Shown piece after piece: positions 41,954-49,393 of a stretch of 49,393 nucleotides of DNA. Source of the DNA: CAZJGG01 sp964545475 (GTDB taxonomy: Bacteria > Bacillota > Clostridia > Lachnospirales > JAISER01); NCBI GenBank assembly GCA_964545475.1, contig CAZJGG010000017.1, forward strand, positions 1 to 49,393. The letters run 5' to 3'. Position 1 is the first letter of the stretch; each line of letters opens with the position of its first letter. The notes under the pieces were generated by a model. That model was given only the letters and a program-made list of their open reading frames with translations, did not search any database and was not told the DNA's origin. Made by a program: the position numbers and the translations under genes.

Positions 41954-43102
41954 TTACTTTATAGAACCTGTTCCTGTTATTTGGACAATTACTTTAGGGT
42001 CAAAAATAGTTTCTTCAAAGGCAGTATCCCAGTCTTCTTCATATTTTTTGTAAAGGTCGTAGTCGTGTTTTCTTAAATAATCTTTTAATAAATATCCGTC
42101 TACATATAAAATATTTTGGAAATATGAAAATGTATCTTCTACTTCTGATTTTATTTTTTCAGAAAATTTTTCAGAAAGATTAATAAGTTTTTCTCTTGTA
42201 AGGGTCTTTTGGTTATTAAACATATATTCTTCTATGTTACCGCTGATAACAAAATCTGCCTGTAAAATTAACCCATAACCGTCTTCTGAAAAATTAAGAT
42301 TAACTTTTGTTTTATCAATTCGCAGTGGTATATAACTATTTTCATATGGAATTGTTATTTGAGCCCCGTTTGCTTTGTCTTTAAATAATAAATATCCGGA
42401 CATTTTTTCATCGTCTAAAAAGCCTTTAAGTTTAAAATCTTTTATTACAGCCGCACCACCAAGTTTTATTTCATTATCTTTAACTGCAATTTTTGGTATT
42501 ATTGCTGTGTTTGTGGAACGGAGCTGGCGTATTAACCCTTGTAAATCCTGCTTTAGTGCAAGGGAAATTGTATCTGCATTGTTTTTATAAAAGTTAGAAA
42601 CAAACATGCCGATTAAAGGCTCGCCTTCGGCTTTACATTCTAACGTTTCTTTAATATTATCTTCTGTAGCTAATACAATAATTTTTCTGTTTATTTCCCT
42701 GTTTCTTTCAAGGGCATCTATTGTCTCTCTAAATAACGTTTCGTCTTCTAATAAGTCTCTGCCTAAAATTACAAGCTTTGTATGCCCAAAGTAAAGCTTT
42801 TGGCTTGAACCTATATCTATCAAATGCATTGCGGCGCTTAAAGTTTCGTTAGCAGCAAGTTTGACGGCTTTATTATCCGTTTCTTCGGATTTACCACCGG
42901 TTAGTTTATCAAGGCTTGGCAAAGACATAGCAATTAAAAATCGACTGCTTTCTTTGTTAATGTATATAGCTTCTTCGGCGTTTTCTTCGTTAAATTTATC
43001 AATACCGATTGCGTTTACAAAACCTCTGTTTTCAAGCTCAACTTTATCCCAACAGCCTGTAAGCAAAAATGAAAGGGTAATTAACAAAAGTAAATTTTTC
43101 AT
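41954..43102 (-). CDS. gerKC: Ger(x)C-type germinant receptor lipoprotein (C subunit)
   Basis: C subunits are lipoproteins on the outer face of the spore inner membrane, needed for germination receptors. The 382-residue protein has a lipoprotein signal with LLTGC (Cys17) and the family start CWDKVELENRGFVNAIGID. The remaining three-domain layout is of typical length. Its ATG overlaps the stop of the B-subunit gene by four bases. Order in the operon is A, B, C. The GerK letter is used by homology class only; GerA would fit as well. Confidence 0.9.
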   Translation of the reverse strand: MKNLLLLITLSFLLTGCWDKVELENRGFVNAIGIDKFNEENAEEAIYINKESSRFLIAMSLPSLDKLTGGKSEETDNKAVKLAANETLSAAMHLIDIGSSQKLYFGHTKLVILGRDLLEDETLFRETIDALERNREINRKIIVLATEDNIKETLECKAEGEPLIGMFVSNFYKNNADTISLALKQDLQGLIRQLRSTNTAIIPKIAVKDNEIKLGGAAVIKDFKLKGFLDDEKMSGYLLFKDKANGAQITIPYENSYIPLRIDKTKVNLNFSEDGYGLILQADFVISGNIEEYMFNNQKTLTREKLINLSEKFSEKIKSEVEDTFSYFQNILYVDGYLLKDYLRKHDYDLYKKYEEDWDTAFEETIFDPKVIVQITGTGSIK

Positions 43103-44196
43103 TTGTTTTCACCTAACTTTCTTATTTTTGCCGTGAGCAAAACTATAGCCGGGATAACAATCATATAAGCCATACCAAAAGTTACAAACATAAAATCCAT
43201 ATAAAAAATTACTTCGCCAATGCTCTTTGGTATATATGCTATATATAAAATAATTGGAACGCAAATTAAAATATATATGGAATGCCTGCTTTTTTTAAAT
43301 ATATCTTTTAAAAGCACAGCTGAGTAAAACAATCCGGCGCTGACAATAGAGAAAACAGAAACAATCCAGAAGCTTATCATTAACGCATCTTGCCGTTCAA
43401 TAAAGTTGCCGGGAAATTCTATAACGTCCATAAGCTCAAGCACAGGCCAAAGCTGTCTTTTTACGTCGTAAGGGCCAAATTTACCAATTGTAATAACAGT
43501 TATAACAAGCATTAACAGACCGATTAAAGCAACTGCGATTACTGCGCTTTTTCTTGCATTTTTTGGCCTTGCTAGGTAGGGGTATATAATGAGTAAGGAC
43601 TCTATACCAGTAAATGAAACGCCGCAAAAGAAACCACCTTTTGCAATTTCCACCGGGGAAGTTTTCATTACAGGCAAAATGTTTGTAAAGTCCACGTCTA
43701 AAGCTGCAATAAAGACAACAATGGTAAGGGGGATAAGAATAGCAAATATTAAAATTTCAGCTATTCTTCCTCTTGTTTCGATGCCTTTTGCGGCACAATA
43801 AGCTCCAACTGCCAATATGCCGGTTAAAGTTGCGAAAAAAGGAGTTTTAAAAAGCATAGTCTGTTTTATTATTTCACTAAAAAATCTTATTTCAAGGGCT
43901 AGGTTTATTATTATTTTAAGAACAAGCCCTAAGCTTAAAATTATAGCAATAGGTTTATTTAAAATTTCTGTCATATAAGATAGGTAAGATTTGTTAGGAT
44001 AAATTTTACCCACAGAAGCGATTAAATAAGTGTAAACCATAGCGGTTAACGTTAGCACTACAATTACTACCCAGCCGTCTTGTAAGGCAAATTCTGCCGC
44101 ACGCCTTGGTAATATTATAACGCCTGTACCCAATATTTCAAGAATAAGCAAAGCCTGAAGCTGCCTTATAGAAATTTTATCGTTTAGAGATAACAA
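43099..44196 (-). CDS. gerKB: GerAB/GerKB-type germinant receptor B subunit
   Basis: B subunits are APC-fold membrane proteins that bind the germinant (known for B. subtilis GerAB). The 365-residue protein has about ten hydrophobic segments and starts ISIRQLQALLILEILGTGVIILPRRAA, typical of the family. The start is TTG 44196 with GGGAGTAGG upstream; the gene lies six bases after the A-subunit stop and overlaps the C subunit. The germinant cannot be inferred. Confidence 0.92.
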   Translation of the reverse strand: MLSLNDKISIRQLQALLILEILGTGVIILPRRAAEFALQDGWVVIVVLTLTAMVYTYLIASVGKIYPNKSYLSYMTEILNKPIAIILSLGLVLKIIINLALEIRFFSEIIKQTMLFKTPFFATLTGILAVGAYCAAKGIETRGRIAEILIFAILIPLTIVVFIAALDVDFTNILPVMKTSPVEIAKGGFFCGVSFTGIESLLIIYPYLARPKNARKSAVIAVALIGLLMLVITVITIGKFGPYDVKRQLWPVLELMDVIEFPGNFIERQDALMISFWIVSVFSIVSAGLFYSAVLLKDIFKKSRHSIYILICVPIILYIAYIPKSIGEVIFYMDFMFVTFGMAYMIVIPAIVLLTAKIRKLGENK

Positions 44197-44202
44197 TTAA
44201 AC

Positions 44203-45708
44203 CTACTCCCTTTTACGTTTGTTTCCTGTATTAGACATAGTTTGTCTTGTGGACTGCTCTTGGTTAGCAAAAATGGGGCGTTTTTTCATTTTGAACAAGG
44301 GGAGACGTAATATAGAATCTTTAAAGTCTGTATATTTGTTTAAATCCCCGGAAGCATATGGGAACATATATGGTATGCCAAAGCTTTTTAAGGATACCAA
44401 ATGAATTAGAATAACCAAAAAGCCAAGCCAGAAGCCAAATAACCCTAAAATTGCCGACGATAGAATCAATAAATATTTTAAAAGTCTATATCCGTTTACC
44501 AACGTGATTGTTGGTATGGCGAAGCTAGAAATACCTGTTAAAGCCACAATTATTACTACAATAGGGCTTACAATTCCTGCTTCAACGGCAGCTTGACCAA
44601 TAATAATACCTCCGACGATACCAATAGTATTTCCTATTGGCCCTGGAAGCCTTATTCCTGCTTCTCGTAATAACTCAAAAGCAAAGTCCATTATTAATAT
44701 TTCTATTAATGCCGGAAAGGGAACAGTTTGCCGTGCTCCTGCCATTTTATAGGTTAGCAAAGTGGGGAGCATGGAAGGATGAAAAACAGCTAGGCTTATA
44801 TAAAGGGCTGGTAAAGTTAAAGCAAAAAAGCCTGCTATAAAACGGATTATTCGCACCATGCTCATTATTTGCCACCGCTGGTAGTAATCCTCGGAAGCTT
44901 GATATAAGGAATTTAGCGTAACGGGAACAATTAATACAAAAGGGGAATTGTCTACAACTATAACAATTCGCCCTTCTAAAATTGCAGAAGCCGCTTTGTC
45001 TGGTCTTTCCGTTACTTGAACTTGGGGGAAGGGAGACATCCAGTCGTCCTCAATAAGCTGTTCAATATATCCGCAATCTAAAATTCCGTCTATATCAATA
45101 TTTTGTATTCGGTCTATTACTTTTTGTAAAATTTTGTCTCTGACAACATCTTGCAAATACATAACGCCTATGTCTGTTTTGCTTCTTCTGCCAACACGGA
45201 ATTGTTCCAGCTTTAGATTTGTATCTCTTATTCTTCTTCTAATTAATGTGGTTGTAAAACGGAAAACTTCATTAAAAGCTTCTTTAGAGCCTTGAACCAC
45301 AACTTCCGTTTCCGTTTGGCTAACCCCTCTGTTTGGCCATCCCTTTGTGGAAATAATAAAGGCTTTGTCAGAACCATCTATAAACAATATTGTGTCACCG
45401 GATAATATTCCATTGTTAATGTCATCAAAATTTTTAGAGGGTTTAAGGTCGGCAGTTGCAATTCCGCTTTCGTTTAACATTGCAAATACGTTGTTAAAAT
45501 CGTATGAGGATTGAGGTTTAAGCATTATAGATTTAATAATACGTTCTTCAACAATATCTCGGCTTACCATCATGTCTATATAAATAATATAAAGCCAAGT
45601 TTTATCGCTTTCTCCTACTGAAAATTTACGCTTAACAATGTCGCCGCATTTGTTAAAGACGTTATCTAAATGCTTTACATTTTCTTCAAGGGAAGTAAAA
45701 ACATTCAT
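44203..45708 (-). CDS. gerKA: GerAA/GerKA-type germinant receptor A subunit
   Basis: A subunits form oligomeric ion channels in the spore inner membrane, triggering germination. The 501-residue protein has the soluble N-terminal domain (about 1-290, with SKTDIGVMYLQDVVRDKIL and the VTERPDKAASAILEGRIVI segment) and a membrane part (about 295-450, including PGPIGNTIGIVGGIIIGQAAVEAG). The tail is basic and Arg/Lys-rich. It leads the A-B-C operon, presumably forespore-expressed (sigma-G in relatives); I did not identify that promoter. Confidence 0.94.
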   Translation of the reverse strand: MNVFTSLEENVKHLDNVFNKCGDIVKRKFSVGESDKTWLYIIYIDMMVSRDIVEERIIKSIMLKPQSSYDFNNVFAMLNESGIATADLKPSKNFDDINNGILSGDTILFIDGSDKAFIISTKGWPNRGVSQTETEVVVQGSKEAFNEVFRFTTTLIRRRIRDTNLKLEQFRVGRRSKTDIGVMYLQDVVRDKILQKVIDRIQNIDIDGILDCGYIEQLIEDDWMSPFPQVQVTERPDKAASAILEGRIVIVVDNSPFVLIVPVTLNSLYQASEDYYQRWQIMSMVRIIRFIAGFFALTLPALYISLAVFHPSMLPTLLTYKMAGARQTVPFPALIEILIMDFAFELLREAGIRLPGPIGNTIGIVGGIIIGQAAVEAGIVSPIVVIIVALTGISSFAIPTITLVNGYRLLKYLLILSSAILGLFGFWLGFLVILIHLVSLKSFGIPYMFPYASGDLNKYTDFKDSILRLPLFKMKKRPIFANQEQSTRQTMSNTGNKRKRE

Positions 45709-45768
45709 TTATATCAACTCATTTCCAACTATATTATGGCTGTATTTTGAGTTGTTATTCATGGAGTT

Positions 45769-46365
45769 AAAATGTCAAACGTTTGACAAAAGTATGGAGT
45801 TGAACTCTATGGTTGGAGGGGGGAGAATATTAAATGGGGTTATTAAAAAGAAAGGAACGCATGCAATGCATTCTCTACAAGTGGTACGATTATGCTGAAT
45901 AATATTTTTGGGATGGGATGCGTAGGGAACGCATTGTATGCGTTCCGTGTTTTTAGTAGCATTATATTTGCAAGAAGATAAACAGTGATGTAACGTTTGC
46001 TGTTCCTGTTCCATGCCTGTAAATGTTTTGTAAAATTGTTCTATATGCTAATGCAATATCCACAACATAATATAAAATGTCAAACGTTTGACAAAAGTGT
46101 GGAGTTGCACTCAATGATTGGAAAGGGGTGAATATTAAATGGGGTCATTAAAAAGAAATGAACGCATGCAATGCGTTCCCTACAAGTGGTACGATTATGC
46201 TGAATCATATTTTTGGAATGGGATGCGTAGGGAACGCATTGTATGCGTTCCGAGATTTTAATAGCATTATATTTGCAAGAACATAAAAAGTTATGTTTGC
46301 AAAAACAGCGGTGGAGCGCATGCTATTCCTGCTCCACACCTGTTAATGGTTTGTCAATTTCTCTA
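45769..46365. repeat. Two tandem ~304-bp direct repeats with palindromes and gene-tail remnants
   Basis: Copy 1 is 45769..46072, copy 2 46073..46365. Each starts with the perfect 14-base palindrome GTCAAACGTTTGAC (45774..45787, 46078..46091). Each then has two GAACGCAT..ATGCGTTC palindromes (45854..45875, 45926..45946; 46161..46180, 46231..46251) with a similar 50-base spacer, and ends in the 3' tail of a small-protein gene. The tail is broken in copy 1 (45981..46040), and in copy 2 it is the end of the intact gene at 46323..46736. The copies differ at many scattered bases, so duplication is old. No gene is seen in the first 540 bases. Confidence 0.8.
45981..46040 (-). pseudogene. Truncated 3' tail of the 137-residue-protein gene family
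   Basis: On the minus strand this encodes EQFYKTFTGMEQEQQTLHHC, matching the tail at the window's left edge and the DKPLTGVEQE end of 46323..46736. Upstream the frame has no counterpart of the rest of that protein. It reads downstream into the palindromic repeat. It is a remnant left by the tandem duplication, not a gene. Confidence 0.6.
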
Positions 46366-46736
46366 ACTGTAATATTACGTCGCCCAAGTTGAGCTTCAAT
46401 ATCTTTAGACGCTTGTTTTAAATCTTCCGAAAAGTAAGTAAATGAATTTTTTAATACTATATCGTCATCACCTAAATATTCTAATATTGTTACTTCAACT
46501 ATATTTTTTATATCACTATCGCCATTGGAATACATATCTTTGATAAAATCAATATATTTTTTAATAAGTATTTTATCTGTGTTATCCTTAAGTAATGCAA
46601 ATAAAACTTGGTTTATTGCATCGCCAAAAAAGACATGCCCTAGTATTTTGCCATAGTTTTGAATGTGATTTTGATATTCATTAACGTATTCTGGAAACAA
46701 TTGCAAAAATTTTTCTGCATAATATTTAATATTCAT
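46323..46736 (-). CDS. Small soluble protein, possibly DUF7674/immunity-like
   Basis: The 137-residue protein is acidic, helical and without a signal or membrane segment. The pattern QLFPEYVNEYQNHI..YGKILGHVFFGDAINQ near its start recalls small Firmicutes proteins of the DUF7674 kind, some of which resemble immunity proteins of polymorphic toxins; this is recalled and unproven. GTGAGG precedes the ATG. The TAG stop sits where related tails (window edge, 45981..46040) have CAG, and similarity continues in frame beyond the stop (C..SCKYN), so the protein may be shortened by one base change. No toxin gene is visible nearby. Confidence 0.6.
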   Translation of the reverse strand: MNIKYYAEKFLQLFPEYVNEYQNHIQNYGKILGHVFFGDAINQVLFALLKDNTDKILIKKYIDFIKDMYSNGDSDIKNIVEVTILEYLGDDDIVLKNSFTYFSEDLKQASKDIEAQLGRRNITVREIDKPLTGVEQE

Positions 46737-46961
46737 GATTTTGACCTCACATTTATTTTAAAATTAGAATTTCATCCCTTTTGCATTCGTCTATAGCAAT
46801 TTAACAAAACATCTCTGCTTATAAATTTACTACAAGCCAACTTTAATTTCAATCCCCGTTTAAAAACCTATGTTTAATGGTTATAAAATTGCTTGCAAAC
46901 ATGCATAATTATGGTATAATGTAGAAAATTATGAACTTTATTAAAAAGAACGGGTGATAAA

Positions 46962-48233
46962 ATGTTAGATGTAAAGGAAGTACGGCAAAATTTTGAACAG
47001 GTTAAGGCAAAACTTGAAAAAAGAGGGCAGGACTATAACCTTTCAAAGTTTTTAGAGATGGACAAAACAAGAAGAGCTTTATTGCAGGAATTAGAAGAGC
47101 TTCAAAACAAACAAAACACCGTTTCTAAGCAAGTGCCGGTTCTTAAAAAAGAGGGCAAGGACACTACGGAAATTATGGGAGAAATGAAAAAGCTCTCCGA
47201 TATAATTAAAGATAAAGAACCTGCTGTTAAAGAGATTGATGCTCAAATGGAAGAGTTTTTATTAAACGTGCCAAACACTCCTAACGACAGTGTGCCTGTA
47301 GGATCTTCCGATGCAGATAATTTGGAAATGAGAAAATGGGGAGAACCTCCTGTATTTTCTTTTGAGCCAAAACCCCATTGGGATTTAGGCGACGCTCTTA
47401 ATATATTAGACCCGGCAACAGCCGCAAAAACCACCGGCGCACGGTTTACATTTTACAAAGGGTTAGGCGCTAGGCTGGAACGTGCCATTATGAATTTTAT
47501 GCTTGATACTCATGTTGAAAAACATGGATATACAGAAGTTATCCCTCCGATAATGGTTCACAAACGCAGTATGTATGGAACAGGTCAGCTTCCAAAATTT
47601 GAGGAAGACATGTTCAAAGTTGCCGGAACGGAATATTATCTTATTCCAACAGCAGAAGTGCCTGTTACAAACATGTATCGAGAGGAAATTTTAGACGGAA
47701 GCAAGCTTACAATAAAGCATTGTGCTTATACTCCGTGCTTCCGTGCGGAAGCAGGCTCTGCCGGGAGAGACACAAGAGGGCTTATCCGTCAACACCAGTT
47801 TAACAAAGTGGAGCTTGTTAAATTTACAAAGCAAGAAGATTCTTATGAAGAGCTTGAAAAATTAACTAAAGATGCTGAAAGCATTTTGCAGATGCTTGGG
47901 CTTACTTACAGAGTTGTTAAGCTTTGCTCTGGGGATTTGGGATTCTGCTCTGCTATGACTTACGATATTGAAGTTTGGATGCCAAGTTATAACCGTTATG
48001 TAGAAATTTCAAGCTGTTCAAACTTTGAAACTTTCCAGGCTAGGCGTGCAAATATTAGATATAAAGACAGCTCAAAAGATAAAGCAAAATTCGTGCACAC
48101 ATTAAACGGAAGTGGTCTTGCAATCGGGCGTACAACTGCCGCAATTTTGGAAAACTTTCAGCAGGAAGACGGAAGCATTATTATTCCGGAAGTTTTGCAT
48201 AAATATATGAACGGGACTACTGTAATAAAATAG
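46962..48233 (+). CDS. serS: Seryl-tRNA synthetase
   Basis: SerRS charges tRNA-Ser. The 423-residue class II enzyme has the N-terminal antiparallel coiled-coil arm (about 28-105) that grips the tRNA variable arm. Motif 2 is FRAEAGSAGRDTRGLIRQHQFNKVE and motif 3 is GSGLAIGRTTAAILEN. The length is normal. GGGTGAT precedes the ATG. I saw no T-box leader in the 225 bases upstream. A hairpin with T-run follows at 48243..48272. Confidence 0.96.
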   Translation: MLDVKEVRQNFEQVKAKLEKRGQDYNLSKFLEMDKTRRALLQELEELQNKQNTVSKQVPVLKKEGKDTTEIMGEMKKLSDIIKDKEPAVKEIDAQMEEFLLNVPNTPNDSVPVGSSDADNLEMRKWGEPPVFSFEPKPHWDLGDALNILDPATAAKTTGARFTFYKGLGARLERAIMNFMLDTHVEKHGYTEVIPPIMVHKRSMYGTGQLPKFEEDMFKVAGTEYYLIPTAEVPVTNMYREEILDGSKLTIKHCAYTPCFRAEAGSAGRDTRGLIRQHQFNKVELVKFTKQEDSYEELEKLTKDAESILQMLGLTYRVVKLCSGDLGFCSAMTYDIEVWMPSYNRYVEISSCSNFETFQARRANIRYKDSSKDKAKFVHTLNGSGLAIGRTTAAILENFQQEDGSIIIPEVLHKYMNGTTVIK

Positions 48234-48242
48234 TTATAGTTG

Positions 48243-48272
48243 AAAGGGGAAACTTTACGGCTTCCCTTTTTA
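48243..48272 (+). terminator. Terminator after serS
   Basis: AAAGGG(G)AA pairs with TTCCCTTT around an 11-base loop and is followed by T's. It lies nine bases after the serS stop. Confidence 0.7.
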
Positions 48273-48304
48273 GTTTACCGTTATTTAAACGTGGAGGATA
48301 ATAA

Positions 48305-49312
48305 ATGAAGGAATTTTTAAGGCGCAAGGATATTGAGTTTTCATTAAAACGCTATGGAATTGATGCTCTTGGGGCAATGGCTTTGGGGTTGTTTTCGTCT
48401 CTTATTGTAGGTTTGATAATAAGGGAAGCAGGGGCAAAGCTTGGCATTGAAATTTTAGTAAATATCGGCTCAAAAGCAATGGGAGCAGTTGGACCTGCAA
48501 TTGGCGTTGCTGTGGCTTATGGGCTAAAAGCGCCGCCCCTTGTGTTGTTTGCGGCGGCTGCGTGCGGTGTGGCAGGCAACGAAGCCGGAGGACCAGCCGG
48601 AGCATTTATTGCGGCGTGTATTGGTGCAGAATTTGGTAAAGCTGTTTCAAAGGAAACAAAAGTTGATATTATTGTCACCCCCATTGTTACTATAGTTACA
48701 GGTATTGCCGCCGGACTATTTGCAGGACCATATATACAGTACGTAATGAGTGCACTGGGCAAATTTATTATGGTTGCAACGGAAATGCACCCAATACCAA
48801 TGGGCGTATTAATTTCTGTTATTGTGGGAATGGTGTTGACGCTTCCAATATCCAGCGCCGCACTTTGCGTTATGCTGGAGCTTGGAGGCATTGCGGCAGG
48901 AGCGGCTTGCGCTGGGTGCTGTGCCCAAATGGTTGGTTTTGCAGTTGCAAGTTATAAGGAAAACAAAATGGGTGGGCTTATATCACAAGGGCTTGGTACA
49001 TCAATGCTTCAAGTCCCTAATATTGTTAAAAACCCAAAAATATGGATTCCACCTACGCTTGCTTCGGCAATAACAGGACCTCTTGCTACAACGGTGTTTA
49101 AAATGGAGAATATACCTTCCGGGGCAGGGATGGGAACATCTGGGCTGGTGGGTCAATTCGGTGCTTTAACGGCAATGGGTTATACGGCAGATGTATTTTT
49201 AAAAATCGCTTTTATTCATTTTATTTTGCCGGCTGTTTTAACAATTGTTTTCAGCGAATTTATGCGGCGGAAAAATTGGATTAAACCAGGGGATATGAGA
49301 CTTGAAAATTAG
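48305..49312 (+). CDS. PTS_EIIC_2-type membrane permease
   Basis: The 335-residue protein has about nine to ten hydrophobic, Gly/Ala-rich segments and fits the PTS_EIIC_2 family of integral membrane proteins. These are annotated as PTS IIC components but usually lack a IIA/IIB partner; none is seen here. Visible pieces are ALGLFSSLIVGLI, VGPAIGVAVAYGLKAPP and SAITGPLATTVFKMENIPSGAGMGTSGLVGQ, the conserved C-terminal part. GTGGAGG precedes the ATG. The substrate is unknown. Confidence 0.75.
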   Translation: MKEFLRRKDIEFSLKRYGIDALGAMALGLFSSLIVGLIIREAGAKLGIEILVNIGSKAMGAVGPAIGVAVAYGLKAPPLVLFAAAACGVAGNEAGGPAGAFIAACIGAEFGKAVSKETKVDIIVTPIVTIVTGIAAGLFAGPYIQYVMSALGKFIMVATEMHPIPMGVLISVIVGMVLTLPISSAALCVMLELGGIAAGAACAGCCAQMVGFAVASYKENKMGGLISQGLGTSMLQVPNIVKNPKIWIPPTLASAITGPLATTVFKMENIPSGAGMGTSGLVGQFGALTAMGYTADVFLKIAFIHFILPAVLTIVFSEFMRRKNWIKPGDMRLEN

Positions 49313-49370
49313 AAACGTAATTGTAATCAGTATAAATATGTAAGGTTGTTAGAATAAATGGTATACTGAA

Positions 49371-49393
49371 GGGAGCGACTAAAGAGTTGCTCC
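49371..49393 (+). terminator. Probable terminator at the window edge
   Basis: GGAGCGACT pairs with AGTTGCTCC (one G-T pair) around a four- to five-base loop. The window ends before any T-run can be seen. Confidence 0.5.

Noticed and set aside
45775..46014. Minus-strand frame of 79 residues
   Set aside because: Reads through two palindromes; only the gene-tail remnant is meaningful and is listed as a pseudogene.
46740..46961. T-box leader for serS
   Set aside because: No T-box consensus sequence or terminator/antiterminator pair seen upstream of serS.

Overview
The window is low-GC, AT-rich DNA from a spore-forming, probably anaerobic member of the Clostridia (Lachnospiraceae-like at best guess). 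The evidence is spoVT, a tricistronic GerA-type germinant receptor operon, Firmicutes-type dnaA-dnaN-recF-gyrB-gyrA order, strong AGGAGG ribosome binding sites and frequent TTG/GTG starts. It contains the chromosomal replication origin: DnaA boxes lie both upstream of dnaA and between dnaA and dnaN.

Layout. 0-10 kb: mostly minus-strand housekeeping and signalling genes: spoVT; an ECF sigma / zinc-finger anti-sigma / tsaD / GGDEF run; RNase Z; rbgA; rplS with a clear promoter and leader. These are followed by a nucleotidyltransferase, a GNAT-like protein, a membrane-anchored M23 domain that has lost most zinc ligands, and a small P-loop protein. 10-20 kb: an accessory catabolic-looking island. 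On the plus strand a structured RNA resembling a HEARO/IscB omega RNA precedes an orphan hisH-hisF pair whose HisF lacks a catalytic Asp. Convergent to it, a minus-strand operon runs hisD-like dehydrogenase, dctP, dctQ, dctM and then four tandem, divergent paralogues of one NTF2/SnoaL-like protein. A divergent IclR regulator and a nitrilase-family amidohydrolase sit on the other side of the operon promoter. Two complete MITE-like hairpin elements and one half copy lie within this island.

20-29 kb: nagA, a small acidic protein, an rRNA m5C methyltransferase, a YgiQ radical SAM protein, threonine synthase, a CdaR/PucR-type regulator and a His-rich putative metal-binding protein. 29-37.6 kb: oriC and the replication/gyrase cluster. 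GyrB carries Asn at the position of E. coli Asp426, a known quinolone-resistance site. 37.6-49.4 kb: a membrane 7TM-GGDEF protein, guaB with an overlapping small membrane protein gene, the gerA-type operon, a tandemly duplicated repeat region carrying remnants of a small-protein gene, serS and a PTS-like membrane permease.

The most unusual parts are the HisD/TRAP/4x NTF2-like operon with its neighbouring atypical HisH-HisF pair, the orphan omega-RNA-like RNA, and two GGDEF proteins with complementary degeneration (one keeps only the inhibitory site, the other only the active site). No tRNA, rRNA, CRISPR array or transposase gene was recognised. All functional calls come from reading sequence motifs; no database search was run.
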